Of a stretch of DNA of 64,000 nt, positions 10,870-21,101 are shown piece by piece. Source of the DNA: Phaseolus vulgaris. Its lineage: Eukaryota; Streptophyta; Magnoliopsida; Fabales; Fabaceae. Under the pieces are notes generated by a model, which did not search any database, was not told the origin of the DNA, and saw only the letters and a program-made list of their open reading frames with translations. Position numbers and translations under genes: made by a program. Where the stretch lies: NCBI RefSeq assembly GCF_000499845.2, contig NC_023758.2:27873520-27937519 (forward strand), written 5' to 3'. Positions within the stretch are counted from its first letter, which is position 1. Each line of letters starts with the position of its first letter.

Positions 10870-12347
10870 GCTTGAGTAGAGTCGATGAAAGATTCGTCAA
10901 GGTCGTTGCTTGTGAGCCCGACAAACTGGTGTGTAGGGACGAGTCCGGTGGCTCCCCAGGGTCATTTTGTTTTTTCTATGTCATCATTTTCATTAAATTA
11001 TACCTGCATTTGTCAACCATCTTTGAAAAAGAAATTCTTGCTAAGCTAAATGTTTGTCCGTCCCAGCTACACCCAAATAGTTGGGCCTTTATCCGAGCCT
11101 TCATTATCTTATGTTCACACTTCAGGATTTCATCGACTTTTAATATCTTTTTTTTACTTTTTCGAATTTAAGAATTCCAATAAACAACTGTGGTCTTCCC
11201 TAAACAATTGTGGAAGGAGAGGAATTCTCTCCCTTTTCCAATCCTCCTACAAGAACTTCAAAGGTCGCTTTGTCAAAGCACGACCTGCAACCGAGAGCCC
11301 CACACTCTTGGATGGTTTCCTTTGTATTGGACCAACAAACCCGAGTTCTAAAGTGCTCGCCAGCTCAAGCAACTTGACCTCGTGGAGCAAGGTGCTTTCG
11401 AGTTTTTGGGAAATCTTCAAATCACTTTCGACACCTATACTCTCTTGAAGCGGGAGTATCGACCCGAGCTGATAAAGGTTTATATTTGTATAGCGTTTTC
11501 TTGGACTTCTGTAGGAATTTTGGTTTCTCTTGTATTTTGAGATGCTTTAACATTTTCCTTTCAGATAAGATGTTATCTTTTTTCAACAAAGAGGAATTGG
11601 TTGAGCGCTTGAGAAGGATGCGAGCAGCTAAGACCACCTTAGTGGCAAACCTGGCCTCCCCAGGTAGAGTCCGAATTCAATCCGACCCCAACGACCACAC
11701 ACAATCGGGAGCAAGTTTCAAAAGGAAGAGAGTAGAGGGCCTGATCTCTTTCCAACACTCGAGCTCGGATGTCGGTAACCTGAGCATTGCTGAAAACGAA
11801 AAAGGTAAGTCGAGTTTTTGGTATTCTGACTTCGACATGTTGTCTCATATCAAGACACAGTACTTTGAAAGAGGATGTCTCGAGGCTGAAAGGGTCGAAG
11901 GTAAACCTGCTTTGTAAAGAGGCCGAAGGCATGCTAAAAAAAGTGACAACACTGGTGTGTATAGCTAATGCCCAAGCAGAGGCGGACATCTTCGAGATCC
12001 AAAAACGGAAATGACAACTAGCAGACTCACAAAAGGAGATTGACCGATTGCTAGCTGAAAATGCTGAAGTGGATCGGCTCCGTGGAAGCGTTGACCAACT
12101 AACTCGTGAGAAGTCCTAACTGGATGCCCAACTGACCCAGGCCCAGAAATATGATGAAGAGAAACTGGCAAAACTCGATGAACAAGGAACAAAAATGAAG
12201 CTCCTAAAAGATGATGTGGCTAATTCGTTCGCAACCGGTTTTGATGCGGCTTTGGAGCAAGTAGTCGTCATCCACAAAACTATTGATTTATCTATAATTG
12301 AGCCCTGTAAGTTTGTGGTGGACAGGAAGCTGACCGAAAATGCTTGA
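10870..12347 (+). pseudogene. Antisense extra ORF of the outer Gypsy element (putative gypsy-type transposon protein)
   Basis: This decayed coding region runs opposite to gag-pol. It appears as pieces: an N-terminal stretch with DERFVKVVACEPD near 10884, a middle part with LFQSSYKNFKGRFVKAR near 11240, a piece 11486-11917, and a C-terminal coiled coil rich in E, L, K and Q (DRLLAENAEVDRLRG, about 12040-12200). It ends in a conserved tail CKFVVDRKLTENA with a stop at 12345-12347. The layout resembles the plant family called putative gypsy-type transposon protein, whose function is unknown. At least one in-frame stop (TAA near 12117) and several frameshifts break it. Splicing of the piece boundaries is possible but unproven. 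Confidence 0.65.
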
Positions 12348-12691
12348 TATGTATGTTTTGTTTTAAGTTTTATCTGGGTTGTAAAACTATTTTGAAAAAC
12401 AAGTTACTCTATTTGTATGTCCGTTTAAGACATACACATTTTATGTTAACTTTATTGTATTGCAAAACATAACTTGCTTCCAAAACTTAAATTACTCGAA
12501 CCAAAAGTAAATTGTGTTATGTGATGGATCATAATGACTTGCAAGTAAGTCCTAGATATTCATACCTGAATTTTTGCTTTTCCCCTTTTGTTTGATAGAT
12601 CTTGGTATCTTATCCTTTTCGGCCGTTTGTAGTGTTCACCGAGGTTCTGGATGTTCGTTCTTCATTCTTTCAAGACTATGCAGTTGCTGGC
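12348..12691. other. Outer Gypsy internal DNA left of the nested insertion
   Basis: Non-coding sequence after the antisense ORF. It ends with the first copy of the 5-bp target duplication CTGGC (12687-12691). Confidence 0.6.
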
Positions 12692-12907
12692 TGATACAAC
12701 TGGGCCCAACAATAATAGGCCCAAATGGATGGAAGACTACATTATGTAATTAATTAGGTGTTATTAGAAAGTTTAGGGAACAATGTAAGGCCAGTTGGAC
12801 CCATACAACTTCTATTTAGGTCAGTTTTTAACAGTAATGAAAGGAGGAGAATTTTGATGTTATCCTAGTTTCAATTATCTTAGTGTAGCCGTAGAAAGAG
12901 CCTATCA
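12692..12907 (+). repeat. 5' LTR of the nested Gypsy
   Basis: 216 bp long, 21 bp shorter than the 3' LTR. The missing piece lies between two CCCAAA copies, suggesting a microhomology deletion. Confidence 0.93.
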
Positions 12908-12909
12908 AT

Positions 12910-12924
12910 TGGTGCTTTCATTGA
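12910..12924 (+). promoter_or_regulatory. Primer-binding site of the nested Gypsy
   Basis: TGGTGCTTTCATTGA begins 2 nt after the LTR end. The opening TGG would pair with the CCA end of a tRNA; the tRNA identity was not determined. Confidence 0.7.
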
Positions 12925-12932
12925 CCTTCCCA

Positions 12933-15272
12933 ATGCCTCCTTCTAAACCCCAAACCAAAGACCTAGAAGAAATTCTACAATCCATTCAAGAACGTCTATC
13001 ATGTATTCAGGTTCAAATGGACGATAATCACACCCGCGAGGCAGCCATGGAGACACATAATGATTCGGTTCAATCCATCCTCACATTTCTCATGAATCAC
13101 ATTCCCTCCACACACACCGATGGAAACACAAATCAACCCCCTGGCAACACCCAATATAATAGCAACCCCCCTTCCACTATCCGACCACCCAAACTCCAGT
13201 TAGCCTTTTATGAAGGCCCTGAACCTCTAGATTGGCTCTTCCAAGCAGAGCAGTATTTTGCGTTTTATCAGATTCCACCTGAACAAAGGATTTCTATGGT
13301 AGCTTTTCACATGAAGGGAGAGGCTCTCAGCTGGTTTAAATGGTTGCATCAGAACAACCTTATCACAGACTGGCCTTCCTTCACTCGAGCCTTGGAACTG
13401 CGTTTTGGACCATCCACCTACACTAACCATCAAGCAGAATTATTCAAACTCCAGCAAACCACCACGGTAACAGATTATCAATCCCGTTTTGAGAAATTAT
13501 GTAACTGCGTAGTTGGACTCACCCCTGATATTATACTTAATTGCTTTATTTCGGGACTCCAACCTGAAATCCGCAGAGAACTCTCCATCCTCAACCCATA
13601 TTCTGTGTCCCAAGCTATTGGTTTAGCCAAACTCATTGAGGACAAACTTCGTGACTCCAAACCTAGACCCCAACGTTTTCTTACTCCCCAAACAACCCAT
13701 CCTACCTCCAACTTCCCCATATTGCCTAACAACAAATCCACTGTCAACCATCAAATAACTCATCCCTTGCCCATTAAACGCCTCACACCAACCCAACTGC
13801 AAGAACGTCGTGCCCTTGGTTTATGCTACAACTGTGATGAGAAATTTACCCCAGGGCATAGATGCACCACTTCTCGTTTCCTACTTCTCTTGGATGACTC
13901 AGACTATACCCTAGACACTGTCGAGACTGCAACCACAAACATTGAATGCCCAAACACCATCCATTTTCATTTATCACCCCACGCCCTCACAGGCAACACA
14001 TCTCCCAAAACTCTAAAATTTACTGGCACAATCCACAACCTGCCTGTCACTGTTCTCATTGATTCAGGCAGCTCCCACAACATTCTCCAGCCCCGCATAG
14101 CTCACCACCTTCATCTACCCATTACACCAAGCCCCCCTTTGTCAGTGATGGTAGGAAACGGGGCCTTCATACAATGCCAAGGGATATGCCCCTTAGTGGA
14201 CATCTCTCTTCAGACTTCTACATTCACCATTCCTTTCTACCTATTACCTATTGAAGGAGCAGATGTAGTTTTGGGTATTGAATGGTTGCGCACTCTAGGG
14301 CCTATTCAGGCAGATTTCTCTGTACCCAGCATTGCTTTCACTCACCAGAACAAACAAATCACCTTACAAGTTGCCACTCCATCTACCCCAACTTCAACCA
14401 CTTACCACCAATTTTGCCAGTACCTATCCACCCATTCCATTGCATCCCTTAACCTGCTTTCAATAGACAACAACCTGATTCCATCAATGACCTTGGACTC
14501 TGACCTATTCAAGGCACAAGGCACAACATTAAAGTTCAGTTCTGCTTATCATCCGCAAACTGATGGACAGACAGAAGTTCTTAATCGAAGTTTGGAAGAT
14601 TACCTCCGATGCTTTGTGGGCGAACATCCTCACACTTGGTTCCAATATCTTCATCTAGCAGAACTTTGGCACAATACAACTTACCATTCTGCCATTGGAA
14701 CCTCACCATTCCATGCTCTGTACGGAAGACAACCTCCCACCGCCCTAGATCTGTTGCACAGTCCATGCTCAGGCACCACCGTTGTTGATTTATTGCACCA
14801 ACATACGCTGGTTCTCCATGCCCTCAAACAAAACCTTCGTCGAGCCCGTCAACGGATGTGCACCGATCTGAATGCTCTTTTAACCTCGATGACTGGGTAT
14901 GGGTACGTCTTCAACCTCACCGCCAGCAATCGGTGGAGCGTCGTACATGTTCAAAGCTCGCCCCTCGTTACTCGGGGCCTTATCAAGTGCGCTGTGGCCT
15001 ACGAACTCTGCTTACCAACCACCTCGCGAGTACACCCCGTATTTCATGTATCCCTCCTCCGTGCTTTCAAAGGAACCCATGGAGCTACGGGTATTAATTC
15101 ACTCTCTCACGCAGAGAGAGACTCGCCAATCTCTTTGAATAACCCCCCTCCCCCCCCGCATCGGCGCTGTGGCCTACGAACTCTGCTTACCAACCACCTC
15201 GCGAGTACACCCCGTATTTCATGTATCCCTCCTCCGTGCTTTCAAAGGAACCCATGGAGCTACGGGTATTAA
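12933..15272 (+). pseudogene. Nested Gypsy gag-protease-integrase(C-terminal) in-frame fusion
   Basis: Read from the first ATG (12933), a single long frame encodes gag (with WFKWLHQNN and a retrotransposon-gag core at residues ~90-250). A zinc knuckle CYNCDEKFTPGHRC (residue ~306) and an aspartic protease with active site LIDSGSSHN (residue ~384) follow. At about 14498 the frame runs straight into the last part of integrase: LFKAQGTTLKFSSAYHPQTDGQTE, including the catalytic glutamate. All of RT, RNase H, the integrase zinc finger and the first two catalytic aspartates are absent. From about 14860 small frameshifts and the triplicated block scramble the GPY-type C-terminal region (motifs SGPYQV and HPVFHVSLL appear in different frames). 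Gag and protease could still be made. Confidence 0.85.
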
Positions 15273-15498
15273 TTCACTCTCTCACGCAGAGAGAGACTCG
15301 CCAATCTCTTTGAATACCCCCCCCCCCCCCGCATCGGCGCTGTGGCCTACGAACTCTGCTTACCAACCACCTAGCGAGTACACCCCGTATTTCATGTATC
15401 CCTCCTCCGTTCTTTCAAAGGAACCCATGGAGCTACAGGTATTAATTCACTCTCTCACGCAGAGAGAGACTCGCCAATCTCTTTGAATACCCCCCCGC
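14991..15498 (+). repeat. Tandem triplication in the nested Gypsy integrase C-terminus
   Basis: Three copies of a ~174-bp unit start GCTGTGGCCTACGAACTCTGC at 14991, 15166 and 15339. Each ends in a C tract of different length (6 + 8 interrupted by one T; 14; 7). The copies are nearly identical, so the amplification is recent. In normal elements this segment (the HPVFHVSLL region) is single. Confidence 0.95.
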
Positions 15499-16010
15499 CT
15501 AACCCCAAAAGCATTTTAAATGTCCAACCACTTAACTCACCTGACTTTGAAAACCCTTCAGAAGAGCAATTAATGCCCCCACCTAACTCTACACCACGTG
15601 ACTTAACACTTTCCCACCAGCATTTAATAGCCCCACCTAACCCCTCAGAACTTTTAAAACCACCATTAAGTCCCTCACCTAACTCTCTACCCCAACCACC
15701 CATTCCAACCATTCACACAAGGCCACGTAATGACCACATTTCAGATTCCCAAAACCAAGACTTCACTCCTAACAATGCTATAACATTCCAAAACAATCCA
15801 CAAATGGGCCAATCCTATGTTCACCCTTCACACCCAACACATCCGCAAGCCCAATCTGCTAATGACTCTTCAGCCCAAATCAATCCAACTACTCACTTTG
15901 AGGACAGAGTGCTAAAACGGGCGGATGGTACTGATACAACTGGGCCCAACAATAATAGGCCCAAACGTCAGATTGTTAAGCCCAAATGGATGGAAGACTA
16001 CATTATGTAA
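15483..16010 (+). pseudogene. 3' end of the nested Gypsy ORF, overlapping the 3' LTR
   Basis: A Pro/Asn/Ser-rich frame without a recognised domain follows the triplication. It runs through the LTR boundary at 15932 and ends with KPKWMEDYIM and a stop at 16010, inside the LTR. Polyprotein tails that read into the 3' LTR occur in some Gypsy lineages. The same tail codons are therefore present at the start of the 5' LTR. Confidence 0.7.
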
Positions 16011-16168
16011 TTAATTAGGTGTTATTAGAAAGTTTAGGGAACAATGTAAGGCCAGTTGGGCCCATACAACTTCTATTTAGGTCAGTTTTTAACAGTAATG
16101 AAAGGAGGAGAATTTTGATGTTACCCTAGTTTCAATTATCTTAGTGTAGCCGTAGAAAGAGCCTATCA
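15932..16168 (+). repeat. 3' LTR of the nested Gypsy
   Basis: 237 bp long. Full-length relative to the 5' LTR; carries the polyprotein stop codon. Confidence 0.93.
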
Positions 16169-16214
16169 CTGGCTCTGGCCAATCGTACAGGCTTGGCGAG
16201 TCGTGCGTGATTTC

Positions 16215-16600
16215 TTTATTTTCGTAGTGGTTTTAAGCAACTAGCTCAAACCGATCATGGGGGTTCAGTGAGCTATCTATTTGTAGGGAATCTTCAAATA
16301 AATGGCACCGACCGATCATAGAGGTTTGACAAACTGCTTTTTTGTAGAATCAATTTTAAGTAACATGCTCGAATCGATCATAGAGGTTCAGCGAGCTACT
16401 TTTTCGTAGAATCGATTTTAAGTAACAAACTCAGATCAATCATAGAGGTTCGACAAGCTGCCTTTTCGTAAAATCAGATTTAAATAAAAAGCTTGGACCA
16501 ATCATAGAGGTTCGGTGAGCTACTTTTTCGTAGTATCAATTTTAAGTAACAAACTCGTGCAGATCATAGAGGAACGACAAGTTGTTTTCCTTTGGAGACA
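16215..16600 (-). repeat. 62-bp tandem array in the outer Gypsy
   Basis: Six units share (G)ATCATAGAGGTTC and TTTTCGTAGAATC motifs. Anchor positions near 16253, 16314, 16376, 16438, 16500 and 16562 give a regular period of 61-62 bp. Copies are diverged. Confidence 0.88.
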
Positions 16601-16849
16601 ATCTTTTGAAAAAGTTGGACGACGTCGTTAAAAACCCTTTTTCGGGGGAAAAGTGTATCGCCAAACTATTTATTCCTTCATGAAAAAATATAATTCAAAC
16701 TAACATGTATAAAAGAAATGCGTACGGAAACAAAAAATCAAAATAACATGCATGATTAAGCTAAAATAAAACTTGAGACTTGTTGCATTCCATGTTCATG
16801 GAATTTGTCCCTGTCTAAATTTTTTAGTCAATATGCCCCATTGCTGAAT

Positions 16850-17903
16850 ACCTCAGTCATTCAGTATGGACTTGTCCATCTAGGTGATAACTTGTTCTCT
16901 ATTTGGTAGGGGTGGACTTTCCTTAGAACTAAGTCAGGTGTAATGCCGCCCTTCGACCCTTTGCTTCATTGCTTCAGAGTTTATCCGTGCATGATCTCGA
17001 ACCTCTTCCAATAAATTTAAGTTTACCTGCTTCTCTTGATCAGATTCATCGACTAGAAAATTCAGTACTCGATTGGATTTTTCTAATATCTTGACTAGTA
17101 TCATTGCATTTGTCTCGGAGATGACGTTGAATGGTGTTTCTTGTGTCGTAGACTGAGGGATGGTGTGGTAAGACCATAGGATTCTCGGGACCTCTTCGGG
17201 CCACCCTCCTTAGCCTTTTCCAACCTTATTTTTAAACCACAAAGTAATATCTTGTTGGACGACTCCGCTTTCCCATTGGTTTGAGGGTGTTCAACGGAAG
17301 CGAAGATCTATTTAATTTCTAGCTCCTTCAGTTGCCTACAAGTGAATTAAGTTCCGTTGTTTGAAATTAATTGCGTAGGAATGCCAAAGCGACAAGCTAC
17401 ATTCTTCCATATGAAATTACGAACCTTTTGTACTTATATAATCGCCACGAGCTCGGCTTCGATCCATTTTGTGAAATACTCTATGGAGACTATCATGTAT
17501 TTTATATGTCGAGCTGCCAAAAGGAAGGGTCTGAGGATTTTGATTCTCCAAATATGAAAAGGCCACAGACTTTTTATTGATCAGAGCTGTTCGGGAGGTA
17601 CTCGATTTCAATCGCGTGCTTCTGACACTGCTCACACTTCCTTTTATAACTGAGGTTGTCTTCCTTTATTATTGGCCAATAGTAGCCGATCTGAATGACC
17701 TTTGAAGATAGTGCTCGCCCACCGATATGATTGCCGCATATGCCTTCGTGGAGCTCAGTCATTATCCTTCTACCTTGGTCGTTATCTACACAGGTAAGGA
17801 GTGGGTGAGCGAACCCATACCAGAAAAGATTGCCATTGATAAGGACGTATCTGTTTGCATTTATCTTTATTAGTTTGGCTTCATCTTGATCTAGGGGGAG
17901 CAA
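16850..17903 (-). pseudogene. Outer Gypsy integrase remnant
   Basis: On the minus strand, the integrase zinc-binding domain (17903-17574) shows HEGICGNHIGG and YYWPIIKED...CEQCQKHA, the H-H-C-C pattern. Downstream the core domain is recognisable only through frame changes: a WPFHIW-like start near 17570, then YFTKWIEAE near 17460, then WKNVACRFGIP near 17400. Integrase joins element cDNA to target DNA; this copy cannot be functional. It follows RNase H, as in Ty3/Gypsy order. Confidence 0.8.
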
Positions 17904-18399
17904 AGCGTCTGCAAGGTATCAAACATAATGAGTCATCCAGGTGTTTCTACTTGACACCTGAAACACTTCTTCGGTTGATTTTGACTCACCTAAGTCGTGC
18001 TATGTTGTAGTCACCGAGAGTCTTAATGTTTATTGAATTACGAATTTGTTGGCACCACCTTTCCCAGATCTTTCCAATTTACACAGGAGGTCAGCTCGAG
18101 CATTCTGCTATCTCGGGACGTGTGTAAGCTCGAAAGTGGAAAATGTCGTTGCCAAAGGAAGCACATATTTGAGGTATGACGCCAGCTGAGGGTCTTTAGC
18201 TTGATATGCGCCTCCGACCTGTCCCATTACCAGTAGAGAATCACTTCTTGCCATTAGATCATGTACCCCGAGCTCCTAGGCCAACAACATCCCAACAATA
18301 AGAACTTCGTCCTCTACTTGATTATTGTTGGTTTCAAGGAAGACCTCTTTGGTCCTTCCAATATAATACCAACTCCACTGCCTTTTAGGTTCGACAAGC

Positions 18400-19400
18400 C
18401 ATCTGCCGAAAGTTACCACTTGGAGTTACCATATGCTCCATCTACTCCGTCAGGGGCTAACTTGGTTAAGAAGTTGGCCCATCTAACCATTCGCCCTGCC
18501 ACGTCGGGTTTTTGGAGTACCTGCTTTATGGGGAGATCTGTCATTATTATCACATAAAAACTTAGAAAATAGTGCCTCAAACAGCAAGTTGTGAAGATGA
18601 TGACTAAAGTTGCTTTTTTCATACTCTGATATCTAAGCTCGACCTCTTGTAACACTTTGCTCACGAAGTACACTAGACGTTGACCTCTACCTGAATTCTG
18701 CACCAAGACCAAACTTATAGAGCGCTTTGTGATTGAGAAATATAATCGGATTGGTGCTCACTTTAAGGGCCTAGTTATCATGGGAGGGTTAGCTAAGTAC
18801 TCTTTCAATTTGGAAAAAGCTTCCTCACACTCGGTAGTTCAGGTAAACCTGTTGTTCTTTCAGAGGCATTGAAAGTAAGGTATATCCCCTTTCACCACTA
18901 GTGGAGAGAAATTGCGATAAGGCTACAATCCTTCCTGTCAATCGTTGTACCTCTTTCACGTTGGTTGGGCTCCTCATATTGATGATAGCGGCATATTTGT
19001 CCAGATTGGCCTCTATACCTCTCTTGGTCAGTAGAAAACCAAGGAATTTACCTACTTGGACGCCAAAGACACACTTTTCAGGGTTGAGTTTGAGCTTATG
19101 TTTTCCTATTGTTCTGAAAAGCTCCTCTAAGTCCAAGAAGTGGACATCAGGTCGGCCAGAATTGACGAGCATGTCGTCTATGTATGCTTGTACGTTTCGT
19201 TCGAGCATAGGTTGTAGGATTTTGTCTATTAATCGCTAATAGGTAGCACTCGCGTTCTTCAGACCAAAGGGCATGACCTTGGAACAGTAATTAGTTGTGT
19301 CTGTCATGAATGTTGTCTTCTCTTCGTCTCAGGGGTGCATCCTGATTTGATTGTACCTCAAGAAAGCATCCATGAAGCTTAGTAAGTCGCACCCTGTACC
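18400..19400 (-). pseudogene. Outer Gypsy reverse transcriptase / RNase H remnant
   Basis: Reading minus from 19400: an RT palm start SFMDAFLRYNQI, then KVMPFGLKNASATY near 19290-19250, then the catalytic box AYIDDMLV at 19190 (two aspartates kept) and ECVFGVQVGKFLGFLL. The RNase H-like segment (18712-18413) carries RLVYFVSKVL and the tail KPDVAGRMVRWA. Stops and frameshifts separate the pieces. The part of RT before SFMDA and the whole protease are missing. Confidence 0.85.
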
Positions 19401-19499
19401 GCCCTAGGAGCCCTTATCTTAACAGTCTGGCAAGTTGGTATCTTAGGGTCAAGCATCTCTCCATGTCGTGACTGCGGGCTTGGTGAAATTCACACCAAG

Positions 19500-20350
19500 C
19501 TTCCTTTTTAGCGCTTAGAGTGCGGTTAGTCCCCTATGGGAAATGGAGCCTCTTTGCTACGTTCTCCTTACTTAAAAGATATTTGAACGAGGTGTTGAAT
19601 TTGACTTCCTCCAGCTCGTGTTCTACAGTACGTTCTGTCGTTGGAGCATTTTTGGCGACATATGGGACGTACTTTTGTTCGGGTCTCCTCCCTGATGGAG
19701 CCACAACGCTCTTCAAACCATGGGCGTCTGAACTAACCTTGTATTTTCCTTGTTTTTGCAGCTCGTTCACCTTATTCTTCTCTATTGCTTCCTTTGCTCT
19801 GATGTGGACTGCAACCCTCTCTCGTATCTCCGCCAATAATTCAGCTCGATTTCGGATCAGTGAGTCACTGAACAGGCCTGCTCGAAGACCTTTTACAAAC
19901 GCGTCCACTACCTTTTTTTCATTTGGGCTTCTTAATTGTACCAAAATCGCGCAGAAGCGGTTTAGATAATATTTACACGGCTCTTTCTCCTTCTGGCACA
20001 CATCGAACAGGTCGGCGAGACGGGGGGGGGGGGGGGGGGGGGGGGCTCAATTCTGTTGGCGGAGAACTGCTTTTTGAACATGTTGGAGAATTCTTGGAAC
20101 GACATGATGCTACCGTCAGGAACTCCACTGAACCATTGTAAAGTTGTTCCAATGAGCTTCCCTACAAACATTTTACAATGAACCGCGTCAGACCCCCCGA
20201 AATTAACATTTGAACGCGAAAGGCTTTTAGATGCCCCTCAGGGTCCTCTGCTCCTGAAAAAGATGTTGCCCTGAGAGTGAGGAAGTGAGGCGGTATTGGC
20301 TCTTCCATGATAGTCGGGGAAAATGGTCTAGGATTATCTCTGGCCGATAT
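19500..20350 (-). pseudogene. Outer Gypsy gag remnant
   Basis: The minus frame 20171-19962 starts with LIGTTLQWFSGVP and FQEFSNMFKKQF. A second frame, 20001-19534, continues with CQKEKEPCKYYLNRF and VDAFVKGLRAGLF, the retrotransposon-gag fold. The frames are thrown out of register at a 24-base G tract (20022-20045), which reads as an artificial poly-proline run. The N-terminal part toward 20640 is too decayed to delimit. Confidence 0.8.
20022..20045 (+). repeat. Poly-G tract (24 nt) in the outer Gypsy gag
   Basis: Uninterrupted run of 24 G on the plus strand (C on the coding strand), sitting at the gag frameshift. Confidence 0.95.
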
Positions 20351-20745
20351 GTCGAGGGATCGTGTCTGAATACCTCTCTATAGCTGTTGGTGCACATATC
20401 TGCGCAACTCCTTATTCGCTCTTCGTAATTCTTTGTTCGCCTGTACCGCGTCCTCCATAACCTTCCTTAATTGGTGATCTCCTCTTGCAACCTATCTTGG
20501 ATGGTTCGAGACGCTTCTCTAACGACTCATGTTTCCTCTTGTAGTTGGTCTCGTTCTTCTCAGAATTTTTGTGTCGCTTGACTTCTTCATGATCATGTTG
20601 TAAAGCCGACATTGTTTCCATGATTTTTTGGATGTTGGGTGTTTCACCTTCGCCCCTAGCATGCTAGTGGATGTTCTCCATCTTTCGATCTCCTGTCGCT
20701 TCGCAGTTGGTACCGTGTAGAACTTGGGATCGGTTTTACCGGATC

Positions 20746-20759
20746 CACGGTGTGTGCCA
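20746..20759 (-). promoter_or_regulatory. Primer-binding site of the outer Gypsy
   Basis: On the minus strand, TGGCACACACCGTGG starts 2 nt after the LTR terminus ACA at 20762. This is correctly placed and starts with TGG for a tRNA CCA end. Confidence 0.7.
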
Positions 20760-20761
20760 AA

Positions 20762-21096
20762 TGTTCTCGCCGAGTTTTATTTTAGTCAACTCAGTCGAAT
20801 GTTTAATTCCTCAGTTCTCTATGGCGTTCTTTGCCTTTCTGTCTCTCTTTCTCTGTTTACTACCCAAAAATGCCATCTTTTCTCCTTTGTTCTCATTTCC
20901 TTTTATCTTTTCTTTCTATGCCACTTCGTTCACCCACATTCTCCACTCGGACTCCACACCCTCAAATGTTCTCCCAAATCTCTTCGTGTTTCCTCTAGTC
21001 TTGATCGTGCTTTTAACAAATCCAGAGTTTAGGGTCTAGGTTTATTTCTCGTTCAGGCCGTGATCAATACTTTGATCGGATTGTTCGAATGGAACA
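20762..21096 (-). repeat. 5' LTR of the outer Gypsy element
   Basis: 335 bp. On the plus strand it starts TGTTCTCGCCG and ends GGAACA (inverted termini TGTTC/GAACA). It is followed by the target duplication ATATA. Confidence 0.9.
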
Positions 21097-21101
21097 ATAT
21101 A

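Larger units (their letters stand above)
12692..16168 (+). mobile_element. Nested Ty3/Gypsy element with in-frame loss of RT/RNase H
   Basis: The LTRs 12692-12907 and 15932-16168 start TGATACAACTGGGCC and end GAGCCTATCA (inverted termini TGATA/TATCA). Both are flanked by an exact target-site duplication CTGGC (12687-12691, 16169-16173). The only large LTR difference is a 21-bp gap in the left LTR at a repeated CCCAAA, so the insertion looks young. It lies in the opposite orientation to its host Gypsy. The coding region joins gag and protease directly to the end of integrase. The element is about 3.5 kb, so it is probably a deletion derivative needing help from an intact relative. Confidence 0.95.
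9816..21096 (-). mobile_element. Ty3/Gypsy LTR retrotransposon, Tat/Ogre-like, carrying a nested Gypsy
   Basis: The LTRs at 20762-21096 (5' LTR in element orientation) and 9816-10172 are about 90% alike where they align and are flanked by ATATA at 9811-9815 and 21097-21101. Reading on the minus strand, the order is PBS, gag, partial RT, RNase H, integrase, a 62-bp tandem array and then a non-coding zone. A long ORF on the opposite strand lies before the 3' LTR. The opposite-strand ORF and the array between pol and 3' LTR are known features of some Tat-lineage elements. Protease and the first half of RT are deleted near 19400-19440, and frameshifts are common. Without the nested element it is about 7.8 kb. 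Confidence 0.88.

Noticed and set aside
12909..12932. Upstream non-ATG start for the nested Gypsy polyprotein
   Set aside because: The first codon would be TTG inside the primer-binding site; the ATG at 12933 is the better start.
14991..15498. CRISPR-like direct repeats
   Set aside because: Tandem copies have no unique spacers and lie inside a retrotransposon in a plant genome.
15455..15712. Gly-rich minus-strand frame opposite the nested Gypsy tail
   Set aside because: Antisense shadow of the Pro-rich tail and C tract.
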